Shown here: positions 1 to 11,698 of the stretch, piece by piece | How positions within the stretch are numbered: the stretch's first letter is position 1 | How the letters are laid out: the number at the start of each line of letters is the position of its first letter | Assembly: GCA_009746045.1 (NCBI GenBank) | Contig: RPFO01000027.1 | Coordinates: 475,001-539,000 of the forward strand | From: Mesostigma viride | Lineage: Eukaryota; Streptophyta; Mesostigmatophyceae; Mesostigmatales; Mesostigmataceae | DNA length: 64,000 nucleotides | Direction: 5' to 3' | Position numbers and translations under genes: made by a program | The notes under the pieces: model-generated | Told to the model about the DNA's origin: nothing | What the model saw: only the letters and a program-made list of their open reading frames with translations | Databases searched by the model: none

Positions 1-126
1 ATCCGGACGAAGGTGAGAGTGTAGAGCTGTGGATACAACGCTTAGGGACGATGTTCGTTATTATCAACCCCAGGAGGTGCTCCCAAACGGAGGAGAAGGT
101 CGCCCATTTGTATTGGTTTTGCAGAC
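1..126 (+). pseudogene. MULE transposase, upstream fragment
   Basis: The frame with codons starting at position 122 is open from about base 17 and reads into a tract ending in LVLQT, the usual lead-in to a MULE transposase catalytic core. Removing the 7974-bp LTR element and one CAGAC copy makes this frame continue directly into the fragment beginning at 8101. A TGA at 14-16 closes the frame upstream; whether that marks decay or an intron edge cannot be told because the window starts here. The AAG/GTGAGAG at 10-19 would fit a 5' splice site, but this is speculative. Confidence 0.7.
122..126. repeat. Target-site duplication CAGAC (left)
   Basis: CAGAC directly precedes the left LTR and recurs at 8101-8105 directly after the right LTR. 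This fixes both ends of the element and shows the MULE fragments were once contiguous. Confidence 0.95.
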
Positions 127-840
127 TGTAACAAGCAAAAATGACTTTGTTGTTACATCCTTTGTTTTGTGAATGCTTGACTTTTATTCGAGGACTTTTG
201 GATCAGTATTGGGAAAGTTATGAGGTTTCCAAGAAGGCGGTACTTGAAACTTGTACTTTGTCAACCGACTGTTAGAAGCCCTTATTGGTCGTGGCCTGAT
301 CCACGTGGGGTTATAGTTTGTTGGTCGGTACTACCAAGTCTTAAATGTTCCTTTGGGACTTTGGTGCTTACTACAGATTCAGGATCTCATGTACAGATTC
401 TGCCAGGCTGTTGGCGTTGTTGTTCTGTTTTGTGTGACTAGGATGGATACGAGGATCTTGTTTAGAATTCCATGATTTTGATTGGTTCTTTTCAGGCTAA
501 GGTTGAGGCATGCTCGACAAGCACGTCGATATCAAGGACGTGGGGTCGCCATTGTTGCTACGTTGGTTTTGATTCACCATGGTATAATAAAGCTTGTCTT
601 TGTTGTCCATTCATAAGAGCCCCTTGGCTATAGACGTCCTTCAGTTCCACAGAGGTCGTCTATACACGAGCTTGTCTTTGTGTCTACAAGGGGTTGTGAT
701 TCCCTAAATCACGTGCTGTGGAATTTCCATCTCAACGTTGCTCGGATACTTGAAGTTCTGCAACTCAGGAAAGCAACCCAGGTAAAAGATCTTTCATATT
801 GGACTGTGGATGATGCTGATGATCATTTTTAGTCGTTACA
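127..840 (+). repeat. 5' LTR of the LARD-like element
   Basis: 714 bp, TGTAAC...GTTACA. It contains a TATAATAAAG stretch near 581-590 that includes an AATAAA and could serve as a polyadenylation signal. It is the partner of 7387-8100. Confidence 0.95.
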
Positions 841-841
841 T

Positions 842-855
842 TGGTATCGGAGGAT
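842..855 (+). promoter_or_regulatory. Primer-binding site, tRNA-iMet type
   Basis: TGGTATCGGAGGAT begins one base after the LTR. TGGTATC is the standard start of a site complementary to the 3' end of initiator-methionine tRNA in plant Ty3 elements. Confidence 0.8.
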
Positions 856-3800
856 CTCTACTTTGGTGTTTCTCTTGAAGTGTAACCTTCCGGGTAGTAC
901 AACGTTGATCAGATGTCTGTCATCCGAGAAGATTCATAGAGTTGCGGAAAACTTACGGTGTTACAGACTGAGACACATCCTGATGTGACTGTCTTGCTCT
1001 GTAACACTAGAAGTCAGCCGTAACCGTTGTCTCTACTAGGCAGACGATCGCGACTCATGTGGAAGTATGAGTAGTTCGAAGACACAATCACCTTTACCCC
1101 CTACTAATCAAGGTGCAAGATCCGTCATCATCTCTGAACCCATTGCTAGGGAAGGTGCTGAGACAACTACTCATACTCCACGGCGTCAACTTAATTTCAA
1201 TCGTACTTCTATGACTGAAGTGAGGCGGGTTACACAATCACCTTCATCCCTACGGAACCAGGTGTGGGCGACTTCTTCTCCTTCACCTCTCCCTAGAAAA
1301 GGGTGTTGCATAAGCCATTATTAACGCACCACTAAGTCACCGTCCCTTTCTTTAAATTCGTGCAATATTTCATTGACAAGCGTCCTTACTTACGGGCTTT
1401 CGGCTGGCTGGCCGCATCGTGCTGAAGTCCGACCACCGCCCTGTCTGTCGTGGCTGCTGACGCCGCAGTCTCTGCCTAGCTCCAAACATCTTTATATATT
1501 AGCATTACGCAAGTGTTGCTACGTTTCGAGCAGGGCCATGCGGAGTGTTGGGCCAGTAGCTCAGCAGGTCCGGCTCCAGAATCCTGCTAGGAGCTGTCTT
1601 TTTTCCCTGCAGGCTCTGTTTTCGGCCAGGCTGACATGGCGCTACGGGTTATGGCTGAGCCGACGCAATGTTGCTGCCGACGGCACCTATCACCCGGTTT
1701 CCGGGTTGCGGCTGCACGCACGACCACCACCGCGACCGCCTGACGACGTCGCCGTCTAAGGTTGTTTTTTTTCCCGGTGCTGCTTTTCTTTGACGACATT
1801 TTTACGGTGTGGCTCAGGTTACACCTCGTGTCTTTTGAGGGTGGCTCCGGATGAGCGGACAGTAGGGATTCATGGCTGCCTTTTTTACGCAAGGTTCCTT
1901 TTGCACTCACTTGACAATCTTTCAGGATCCTTTTCTTCGGTGCATGGGCAGCCTACCCTTGCTGTTTAAGGACTGTGGCACGTCCTTAATTCACGCGTCG
2001 CCAAACATTTGTTTCAGTTGTGGGGGAAACTCTTCCTTTTCTTGTTGAGCATCATGACAGTGGAGGCGTTCTAGGTTGAGCTTTGGTTCCTCCCACGTGT
2101 ATGGTGGTTTGGTTTTGGTGGGGAGGAGAACAACGGCATTTGTGTTGTTCCCACTATCATCATGGTACTATGGGTAGGGCGAGCTCCCTAGGAGTTGTCC
2201 AGATTGGTGGCAGCTACGTCTGGTTACCCTGAGCAATTTTTTGCGGGGGAGTGGACATCCTGGATGTCTGCAATGTAATTTCCAGACGGCATCACACATG
2301 CCAGGGCAGAACAACAGCATTTACGGGGTTTCCACTATCATACTTGGACAGCTGTGTCTAGTTACCCTGAGAAAATTTCTGCGGGGGAGTGGATATCCCA
2401 GGTCTGCCAAAAGGGTGCCAGATGCTATCATGGAGGCATATGGCATGGTAGATGCCACCACATCAGGGGACATCGGGATACCTGCAGTGGGTTGTCCCCT
2501 AGAGGGTATCACACGTGCACCCATGAGTTGCCAGGTGTCTCTTGCATGGGTTGCCCACTTGCTAGACGGTGTCCTTTGACACATGTTCCCAGAGGGGGTG
2601 GACCACTTGCTTGACAACGTCCCTTTACAAGTGGGGTGTGGGTCACTTGCCAGTTGGGGCCCTTACCTGCGCCAGACCATTGTGACCACGCATTTACTTC
2701 TCCCAGGACATGATGGTTACCACTGCTTGTTGGCAGATGGTCCCTGTTGGGCCTAGGAGGTGCACTAGGACAGCAAGTATGGACACCAGGGCTGCTGTCA
2801 TAGTTCTTATCTGTGAATATATCTGATATAGTTCTCAGATCAGAATTTTTGACACTGGTCAAGGCGTTTTTAGGCCCATTTTTTCGACTTTTGGGCAATT
2901 CTGCTGGCTGTTGGACCACCTCAGGCCCTTGTGCTCCTCCGGCTTAGGAGTTCTGGCTACCTGGCACTTGGTAGTAGCCCTGTTCGAGTCTGCTATCTTA
3001 ATAGGTTGGCAGTCTGTGGCTTGCCTACTAGGCAGTTTTTCTGAGTGCCATAGTGAAGAGTGCTGGCTCCTTCCTGCAGCCTGATTGACGTTTAGTCCGG
3101 GCAGTTGACAGCATGTGGTCCTTCTTCCAAGCAGCTTCTGGAGCCAGGCTCATTGGTGTCCGTCCCAGGCCTCCATAAAGCAGCTTAGTCACTTCCCCAT
3201 AGCGTGATCGGCGCAAGCAGCTAGTCTTGGTTGTCCAGTCAGGCAACAGCTGTGTTGGATACCCACATGTGGGGGTGGTCCAACGCTGATTGGGCGTGGT
3301 GGCAGTAGCCTCTTGGGGGCTTGAGGCCAGTGGGGGATTGGAACATGTCTATGGCGGGCATGGTGCATGGAGGCTACGTTGGAGAGTACCCTGGTAGTGG
3401 ACTAGTGCTGTTGGTGGCAACTGCAAGCACTCATGGTGACGAGTGCCAGCACTCCTGGTGGCGACTACCAGCACTCATGGTGGGGCCTGAGAGCACTCGT
3501 GGTGGCGACTGCAAGCACTGCATGGTGGCCGCTGGCGACTCTGGTGACTTGGGGACGCCCAAGTGACGAGTATCTGTAATGCTGGTGCCTGCTCCTGACG
3601 CAGTGCTGGGTCCTGCCTGCTGGTGGACATCAAGCCAGCCTTGTGCAGATGAGTAACCTCCTACCCTTGCTTTGCCCTGCTATGGACTTATTCTTGCTTG
3701 CATGGTGCCAGGATGGCTTGTTGTCTTGATAGTACACCATCCGCCCTTGAGCTGATTGCTTGCACAGCATGATGGTTGTATGAATGGGACTGCTTGCACG

Positions 3801-5339
3801 GGGGGTCTGGCATCATGTTTGCATGGGTAGGATGTCCTTGTTGGTTGGATGATGGGCGGGATCAACGGAGCTACAACTGTGGGGCAGGCTGGAATCTTTG
3901 GCATGACAGTGATGACAATGATGCCCACTCCGTTGACTCTTAATTGAGGAGTTGGACTACTTGGTGCTGGGCGGGGGCTCACATGAGCTTAGAGGTGTGG
4001 GTTAGTTGGGGGACCCATTCAGCCCTCTACCACCCTTACAACCTGCCTCATGTGCATCAGTATCCGTGGTACACTGACATTAATACCATTTGGCAGTCTA
4101 CGTGGTCCACGGACATGGATACTACTTTCCATGCTTTGACTAGGGGGACATGGTTCAGTCTACTTGCTAGGGCCCTGCCAAGCTGAGGGTGTATCTGTTT
4201 GATGACTGATGGCCTCATCCAGCATACCCTTACGCTGCCCTACTTGTGCAACCTTGTCTTGGGCTCCTTCGATCCTAATGCCCACATTACCTTGCATGGT
4301 AGTGCCACCTGGATGGATGCGGGGAGTGATTTGTTGCTGGGGCCCTGCCAAGCTTGGGCACATCAGTTGGCTGATTGGTGATTGCTTTCAGTCTGCTCTC
4401 AAGCTGCCTTGTATGCAACTCTGTCTTGGATGCTGTAGTTCCCACCCCATCTTTAGTCATGAGGTGCATAGGACGTCTTAATAGAGCGACCCTGCAGGCC
4501 ACCAGTGGTTTAGTGGGCTGAGAGACTTGCCTCCCCCACCCTTCTCTGGTTGGCTGGGCCTCTGTCTTCATGCGTATCCCATGGCGTTTGTTCCTGCTAG
4601 GTCATGCTGTCAATCTTGGGAAGCTGATACCAGGATTATTACAGCTTATTCTACGCAGAGGGGTGGAATTATTAGGCATGCTGGTAGTCTCCAGTTTACC
4701 AGTTATGCTGAGGGGGATTTGTGTGGGGAGCAGGGCGTGCAGGGGATTGGGCTGCACCTAGCCCTTGCATGGGGGTAGCGTGTGCTACGATTTACAAGTT
4801 GGGGCATACCGTTCATAATGCTGGTGAGGCATTACTGATCTTCTGCTATCCCTCTCAAGGCTGTGGATGGTTTTCCCAGGCATCTTATGGAGAAATAGTG
4901 TGCCTTGTGATTATCATAGGCCACTGGCTATGGGTTTGAGTGTACTAGCTACTAAGGAGATGTGGCTTTACCTCACTCTCACTCCTTTGGTGCGACTGGA
5001 GGGGGGGAATTTTGTTCTGGTGGGGAGGAGATCTGTGAGGATCATAGCGTGGATTCACCCTGGGATTTCAGTTCATCCTGTCGGGCTCACCTCATAGATC
5101 CCTGACTATGTGGTATCCTGGTTTCGCTGGCCATCGGTGGGCTATTTTGGCTGTGCTTTGTGGCACCTCCCCAACCTGCTGACGGGTACCCACTGGTGAC
5201 AACCCTGTCCACGGCCTCTCTTCATCATGGGTGTACTTCTGAGATACCCTTGATCTTCCTGAGGCGACCCTGTTGGCGACGTCTTCCTGCTGGATTGCTC
5301 CTGCCTCTTGGTGACTGCACTTCCACCTGGGGCGCTGTT
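856..5339 (+). other. Non-coding interior of the LARD-like element
   Basis: No ORF above about 135 codons shows a recognisable domain. An 85-codon frame at 1067-1324 sits where gag would start but has no gag features. Short imperfect duplications are present: about 2210-2290 against 2348-2428 (138-bp offset), a cluster of CACTCATGGTGGCGACT-like units at 3420-3540, and repeats of GGGGCCCTGCCAAGCT near 4169 and 4340. The region looks like eroded or recombined retroelement sequence. Confidence 0.6.
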
Positions 5340-5480
5340 GACGTTTCCTCGTTCCAGTTTGCGTGGACTGACGGGTGTCAGCAGGCCTTGGACTTGCTGC
5401 AGCAGAAGCTCACGCCAGCCCCTGTGTTAGGATTGAGCATTCTTGGAATCCACCCAGCCTGCTATGACCTGTTGGTGATC
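5340..5480 (+). pseudogene. Remnant of Ty3-type pol (RT to RNase H border)
   Basis: Within the 5160-5483 frame a stretch reads FQFAWTDGCQQALDLLQQKL followed by TPAPVLGL. This matches the conserved Ty3 segment after the RT thumb, where FxWTxxCQxAFxxLKxxLxxAPVL precedes RNase H. The frame is lost on both sides and no YxDD box or RNase H catalytic residues were found. It identifies the ancestor as Ty3-like but cannot encode an enzyme. Confidence 0.6.
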
Positions 5481-6210
5481 TGAGGGAGGTCCCCAGTTGG
5501 GATGGATTGGGGATTTATTATGGCTCGGTTACCTGCCACTCTGTTGTGGTGATACAGCATCTGTCCCTGACTACCTCTTCCCTTGAGAAGGGCTGGAATC
5601 TTTGGGTGTGCTGTGGTGACTAGCTTTGATGAGCCTTGGACCCTGGCAGCCCAGTTAGTTATGGGGGTTGGCTGTATAGAGGGTTAGCCTTGCTACATGA
5701 CACTCTGCTTCCTGCCCTGATCAAGCAGTGAGAGTTGTCAGTATTTCGTGGCATGGATCCCTGTGGATGACCCGTTATCCCTGGGAATGTCAGGCTTGTC
5801 TTTCACCCGTGGACTCTAGCTGAGGGAGGGTGGTGTCCCAGAACATGGAGTGGCCTCGCCTTGTTTGGCTTAGGTGCCTTGATCCTGTTTACTCCTTCTT
5901 GGATTCATGTGGACTCATTGAATCCGACGGGGATCTGAGTTGAGTGGGATGGACTCTGGTGGGAGTTTGGTTGGACTAAGCTGAGATGACATCCAGATTT
6001 TGGTGACCAGTTTCTGAGGATGGTTGAGGGGATCTGAGCTTGGATGGCACATGGAGAGTGACTTCTGTGTTGTACCCTCGACATATGGAGTGGTTCACCT
6101 AGGGCTTGATTCCTGGTATGATTAAGACACGTGGGTCATGTTCTGCATGCACGTCTTCGTGTACCAGACCAATAGTATATACCTGGAGGTTTCTACCTTG
6201 GTGCTGCTGA

Positions 6211-7024
6211 GTGGCCTATGTGGATCATAGGAACTGCACGGGCCCCTGTGACCACTATGAGACTTTGGCCAAGGCGTTGGCTGCACTCAACAGAGAGGAG
6301 GGGGAGGTGAGCTCTGAAGGCTATGTGGAGGAGGTCCTATCTCAGCTGCACACAAGCCTGTATGAGAGTGGCTCCCCTTTTTGTGGCTCATCTGCTGCAT
6401 AGGATGTATGCATTGTCACCAGGACCTGAGATTGACATGAGGCCTGCTGAGGGGCCGGTCATGCTGGCAGCCTTACCTGAGGCCTTGAAGGAGGCATTTA
6501 CTCAGTTGCAGCCAGTGAGTATGGGAGAGGCTTCCTACATGGAGCTGTTGGAGTTTTCAGTTCAGAAGGGTGACTTTGATTTGGTTCCTTCTTCCTCCAG
6601 CTCTGCCAGAAGGTGTTTTCCTTTGGAGACTTCTAACCTCTTTTGCAATCCAGGGTTGCCCAAGTACACTGTGGAACTTAAGGTCCGTCAGACGCCACTA
6701 AGGGTGCTGGTGCCTCTGATAGGTGCTAAGTGGTCGGTGGTCAAGACCTTTCTGCAGTTCTGGTGGGCGTACAGATCATGGGTGAGCAGGCACAAGACGT
6801 CCTCTACTTGGGTGATGGACCCTGAGAGTCAGTCTGTGGTGCTCCTCTCCTATCCAGGGGCATGCCTTCGCTATGCTGCCCAGATGGTGGCAGGAGCTGC
6901 TGAGACTTGCGTGGTGTTGCAGGTCAGCAGGAACTGGCCAGAGTTGGCCCACATGGTGGAGCAGTTTCCCATGTGTGGACTCAAGGGCAAGGATGGCCTG
7001 AATGGGGATTGGTATAGCCTGTGA
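6211..7024 (+). other. Two overlapping reading frames, function not recognised
   Basis: Frames 6211-6402 (63 codons) and 6323-7024 (233 codons) overlap and are the longest coding-like stretch in the element. Around 6660-6740 a segment LKVRQTPLRVLV then IGAKWSVV loosely resembles a retroelement protease core, but no DTG/DSG triad is present. Position just upstream of the 3' LTR would also fit an accessory 3' ORF. No function is assigned. Confidence 0.25.
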
Positions 7025-7371
7025 GGAACAGGGCTGAGAAGGAAAGGGGGCTTTGGATTGTGGTGTGAGGGGGGGATTCCAGGATGGATGATGGGGGGGC
7101 TCCATTCCAGTTCTGATGTTTCAGTCCAGAGTTCCAGAATTCCAGAATGATGACGGGATGACTTCCAGTATTGCTGTGTTTATCTGGGCTTGTAGTGGAT
7201 AAGGATGTGACTTGTCTTCTTTAAGCACCTGTGACTAGATGTTTATGAGATAGGAGGCCCTGGCTTCAGGGATGTAAAAACCCACCTGCTTTTCCCAAGA
7301 GATGGTGGATTTCTGTTCAGTGTCACTCCTCCTTAAAGAGTAGTTGATTTTGGGGAACTGGTGGTTCCAGT

Positions 7372-7386
7372 CTTGAGGGGGAGATA
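7372..7386 (+). promoter_or_regulatory. Polypurine tract
   Basis: TTGAGGGGGAGATA abuts the 3' LTR start at 7387, the expected position and composition for the plus-strand primer of a Ty3-type element. Confidence 0.85.
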
Positions 7387-8100
7387 TGTAACAAGCAAAA
7401 ATGACTTTGTTGTTACATCCTTTGTTTTGTGAATGTTTGACTTTTATTCGAGGACTTTTGGATCAGTATTGGGAAAGTTATGAGGTTTCCAAGAAGGCGG
7501 TACTTGAAACTTGTACTTTGTCAACCGACTGTTAGAAGCCCTTATTGGTCGTGGCCTGATCCACGTGGGGTTATAGTTTGTTGGTCGGTACTACCAAGTC
7601 TTAAATGTTCCTTTGGGACTTTGGTGCTTACTACAGATTCAGGATCTCATGTACAGATTCTGCCAGGCTGTTGGCGTTGTTGTTCTGTTTTGTGTGACTA
7701 GGATGGATACGAGGATCTTGTTTAGAATTCCATGATTTTGATTGGTTCTTTTCAGGCTAAGGTTGAGGCATGCTCGACAAGCACGTCGATATCAAGGACG
7801 TGGGGTCGCCATTGTTGCTACGTTGGTTTTGATTCATCATGGTATAATAAAGCTTGTCTTTGTTGTCCATTCATAAGAGCCCCTTGGCTATAGACGTCCT
7901 TCAGTTCCACAGAGGTCGTCTATACACGAGCTTGTCTTTGTGTCTACAAGGGGTTGTGATTCCCTAAATCACGTGCTGTGGAATTTCCATCTCAACGTTG
8001 CTCGGATACTTGAAGTTCTGCAACTCAAGAAAGCAACCCAGGTAAAAGATCTTTCATATTGGACTGTGGATGATGCTGATGATCATTTTTAGTCGTTACA
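7387..8100 (+). repeat. 3' LTR of the LARD-like element
   Basis: 714 bp, nearly identical to 127-840; followed directly by the CAGAC target-site duplication at 8101-8105. Confidence 0.95.
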
Positions 8101-9621
8101 CAGACATCCTGGCAAAGGGAGTTTTGCAAGCAACATGGGAAAAAGAAGGTTTTCATGGATAGCACCTTCGGTGTCTCCATTTTAGGCTATCCAATGATTA
8201 CACTTCGGGTAGAGGACGCGCACGGGAATGGTGTGGCAGTGGGGTGGGGCATCAGTAGTGTTGAGACTAGTGATGTCTTTGCAAAATTTCTAGAAGTTGT
8301 GGTGGATGGTGCCCCTCCTGCTTCAATAATCATAGATTGCAGTGACGCAGAGATCAAGGCCGTGCAGCAGGTATTTCCTACAGCTGAGATTTTTCTTTGT
8401 TGTTGGCATGTGCAGCGTGCATGGTTTACGAATCTGCTAAAAAAAGTGAAAGACCCTAGAGTACGCATGGGCATGATGGAGGATCTGAATGGCATTCTGT
8501 ACTTCACAAGTTCATCTATGGCGTGCGATAAGGATGCATTAGCAAGAGCAGTCCAGGATCGGCTCGAGCAGTTCTATGGCAGATGGGAAAGGGTTGCAGG
8601 GCCGTTCGTTAAGTACGTGCGCAAAGAATGGGAGAACAAGCTGCGGATGTGGGCAAAAGCTTTCAGGGTCGCAGGTTATGGAAAGCACGACACTCAAGTA
8701 CACATGGCTGCAAGGCCGAGGGCGCCAATGTCTAGACTGGCTACTGAACATGCTTCAGGTGATTGATGGGTGGCAGCAAAGGAACCAACGATTGAAGACC
8801 CGCGGGATGGTGACCAATCGCCGTTTGTTGGAACAGGAAATGGCGGAGTTAGACAAGGCTAAGTCACTGAGAACGCAAATAGAGAAAGGTGAGGGCCGCA
8901 ACAGTTGGGTTCAAAGGATACGAGTGACGCTCGTTCTTCCCACTGTCTTGTGGTGGATTCCACGAGTGGCACAAAGTCGTACAACGTGGACATCGATCAC
9001 GAGACTGCCGCATGTGATTGCATCTCCTCAATCAAGGGAAATATATGTTTTCATTTCTTGGCTGTCCTTCTGCTCTCCGGTTTGGCAACGTGCGCGGATG
9101 TAGAGCTTGTGATAAAACGCCGGGCCAATTTTGGAGTTCCTATAACTCAACACGCTAGCGTGCATTTCCTTGAGGAGCTGCTTTGGGCTAAGAGCAACGC
9201 TAGTAATTTGCCTGAGGAAGGAGATAATGTATGTGTTGCCGTAGCTGACACGCCCAGCAATGCCGACAAAAACAATGGCCTACTAGCATGTTCGTATGAC
9301 GAGAAGGTTGGGCAAATGGTCACCGAGATTTTGGCTACTTGCCATGGGATAACAAACGACGAGATTCGCCATCGCGCCTTGGACGGCACTGTTAAAGTGT
9401 TGGCTGATTGGATGCGACGCGTTGATGACATGGCGCTTCTGAGTAGGGGAAGGGAGAGTGCTGGTTCTTGGGTTGCGCCAACATCGCGCCCAAGAGGACC
9501 TGCGGCCAAGAGTGGCACGCGCGATGTTCGCCAGGACCCAGCTGTTTTTGGGCAACAAGGAGTCACTAAGAAACGTGGGCCACTTGTACCCCGATGTGGG
9601 AAATCGAAGAAAGCAAAATAG
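8101..9621 (+). pseudogene. MULE transposase core and SWIM zinc finger, frameshifted
   Basis: Frame 1 runs from 8101 to 8766 and carries a MULE catalytic core: VFMDSTFG supplies the first Asp (codon at 8158), IIIDCSDAE the second, and CCWHVQRAW the conserved C/H motif. Near 8690 the homology jumps to another frame (LKYTWLQGRGRQCLDWLL), and the residues that normally link HDT to LKY seem missing, so a small deletion is likely. It returns to frame 1 by about 8905. There CDCISSIKGNICFH (about 9013-9054) is a SWIM finger of form CxC-x8-CxH. MULE transposases excise Mutator-like elements at terminal inverted repeats; none was located. Frameshifts plus the retroelement insertion make this a dead copy. 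Confidence 0.85.
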
Positions 9622-10745
9622 AGCTTCACTCAGCAGCTGAATGACGGTGTACCAAACGAAGCGCGCACACTCGATTTGGGTGCCAGCAGGGCTGATTGCG
9701 CAGGTGGGACTGGCTATGCCAGCATTGCAAGGACATTCTGACATGGAAGGCGGTGACGTGGGCATTCATGGCCATGGTGGGCTTGACACCTGGGCAGCAG
9801 AGGCAGGCAGGGCAGGGCAAGTGCAAGGAGGGATGGGTGCACCCCCACCCAAGTCCGCATCACAGTTGTAAGGAGGTGTTTGGGGGGTGGCATGTGCAAG
9901 CTCGGTGTGCTTGTTGCGCAGGCAATGGGGGCAGTGCACGGAGACAATTGTTGCGGTCATTCCATTTTTTTGCAAGGAGGGCCGGTTAGCATGGTGGCTG
10001 GGCAAGCAGCACCGCCGGCAGCGGAAGGGGTTGGGGAGCGTTAAGGGTGTATGCGTTCGTGCGATGAGGGCCTTGTGTGCCGATGGCCGGGGCATGTTCT
10101 GCCAACTCCAGCAGTTGTTCGCATGCAGATAAGCCAGCCCATGCACCACGTGCACGCAACTTCGGGGGCGTGTGAGCTCTGGCAGGTTCAACCTTTGCAA
10201 GCAGTGACAACTACTTGGTCGGTCATGGCCGTCCTGCCGCTTTGGGCAAGGACAGATGCACTTTGTGTGCGTGGAGGCATCACCGCACATGCAACTTGGA
10301 TGAGCGCACAAGTCCAGCCGGCTCGGGGAGATCAACTTTTCTGCGCCGCCTTCTAATTCAAACAACCCTGCCCTCTCGTGTCATCAACAAGGTCAGTTGT
10401 GTGATAAAGTTTGCGCTGCGTTTCTTGCTGAATTTGGCATCAAGTTTCCAAGATATCAAAGCCTGTCACGTAGCATACTTGCTAAGGCTTTTCTTTTGCT
10501 TGTATTTGTCGATCATGTGCATTTGCTGATGGACATCGGTGGCGACAGCTTTTGGCATCGGCTTGCAAAGGACCCTTTAATTCGCCAATGTTGGTTAAGG
10601 ATGGACGTACGTTAGCACGCATGACGCCATTTTGACTTCTCGCATGTTTCATTCAGTCCCTCGAAGAGTTCTGTTTCTTGCGTGTATTCCCTGAAGCAGT
10701 GATAGGGAAAGTATGGTAGGGTCCAAGAGATCTAGATTTAGATCA

Positions 10746-10774
10746 CGTGTGTGTGTGTGTGTGCACGCGCGCGT
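10746..10774. repeat. (GT)n/(GC)n microsatellite
   Basis: Alternating GT run followed by a CACGCGCGCG stretch. A (TAAG)n run lies close by at 10857-10874. Confidence 0.9.
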
Positions 10775-11419
10775 CCCACTTCCCCGCCTAACCTTCCCCC
10801 CCCATCTCTCCCTTCCTCTGCCACTCCCTTGCTCTATTTCTCAACTCTCTCAGCCCTAAGTAAGTAAGTAAGTACTTGCGTGTCATGCGCATAGGCATGC
10901 CACGTAGTACTATGCTAATCTCATTAGAAAAGATAATTACACAAAAGTTTAAACAACAGACAAATATCGTCTGCATCATGCCCCAACCCTCCTCAAGCCC
11001 TCCTTTCATGCATTCCTAGGTTTGCTGCAAGTAAAGGCTCTGTTTAGAAGCAAATATGCCCCCCTTTGCTTGTGTAGTTGTTGACGTTTCTTTTGAGATT
11101 TGAAATATACCTTCACTCACTTTCAATTTATTCGTCGCCTCTTTTGTTGCGTGCCTGAATGCCATTTTTCACTTGTCACAGCTGGCTTGCCTTGTCCGCA
11201 AACGGCATTTATGTAAAAGGTGGGAAAGCGAGCCACTGCCTTTGAGGCCATGTTGCTTTTGTTGGGAGCTGTGGACTGTGGCGGCCAAGTTGACCCAGGA
11301 ACCCTTGTCTCAACTTTATGAATGATAAAGGGATCAGCCAAATGGCTCTGCTTTCCATTGTGTGCCAAGCTTTTCTAGTGCCAAAGTGGATGTGTGGATT
11401 GAACCAGTGGATGGTAAGT

Positions 11420-11478
11420 GATGTAAGCCAGCAACATCTTGCATTCAAATGATGTAAGCCAGCAACATCTTGCATTCA
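11420..11478. repeat. 31-bp tandem duplication
   Basis: A unit beginning GATGTAAGCCAGCAACATCT is present twice in tandem, starting at 11420 and 11451, without differences over 28 bases. Confidence 0.9.
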
Positions 11479-11698
11479 TAGTGCTATGGTGGACTCCCAT
11501 TCAGCAGTATATAGCACTAAGCATTACTACTTAATTGGATTATGCACCATGCATGAGACAACGTACGTGATGTATATTGCTTTCGCAAATGGCTTTAGTG
11601 GATGCGGTTTCTTAAAATTTTGCATGCTTACCACCTACAAATTTTCGTCAGCCACAGTTTCGATTTCCGTGCTTTTGGCATTGCAGACATCATACAAA

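Larger units (their letters stand above)
127..8100 (+). mobile_element. Young LTR retrotransposon with degenerate interior (LARD-like)
   Basis: Two 714-bp direct repeats (127-840, 7387-8100) begin TGTAAC and end GTTACA and are flanked by the 5-bp TSD CAGAC. By eye they differ at only three positions (174, 577 and about 769), about 0.4 percent, so insertion was recent. A primer-binding site follows the left LTR and a purine tract precedes the right LTR. The 6.5-kb interior has no long ORF. Only a short RT/RNase H-border-like stretch near 5340-5480 and a poorly recognisable 6211-7024 reading frame remain. That combination fits a large non-autonomous derivative moved by enzymes supplied in trans; Ty3 type is inferred from the PBS, the purine tract and the pol scrap. 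Confidence 0.92.
9622..11698. other. Spacer, no gene recognised
   Basis: Several frames of 60-200 codons exist on both strands (for example 9766-10365 minus, Cys/His-rich) but none shows a known domain. A small frame at 10397-10615 plus could be an exon but lacks support. It may include the 3' part of the MULE; no terminal inverted repeat could be matched because the 5' end is outside the window. Confidence 0.5.

Noticed and set aside
1550-1625. tRNA gene (perfect-looking A box TAGCTCAGCAGG)
   Set aside because: No B box and no cloverleaf at the required distance.
9766-10365. 199-codon minus-strand frame as a gene
   Set aside because: Cys/His-rich but with no ordered motif; overlaps other open frames in a GC-skewed region and has no supporting context.
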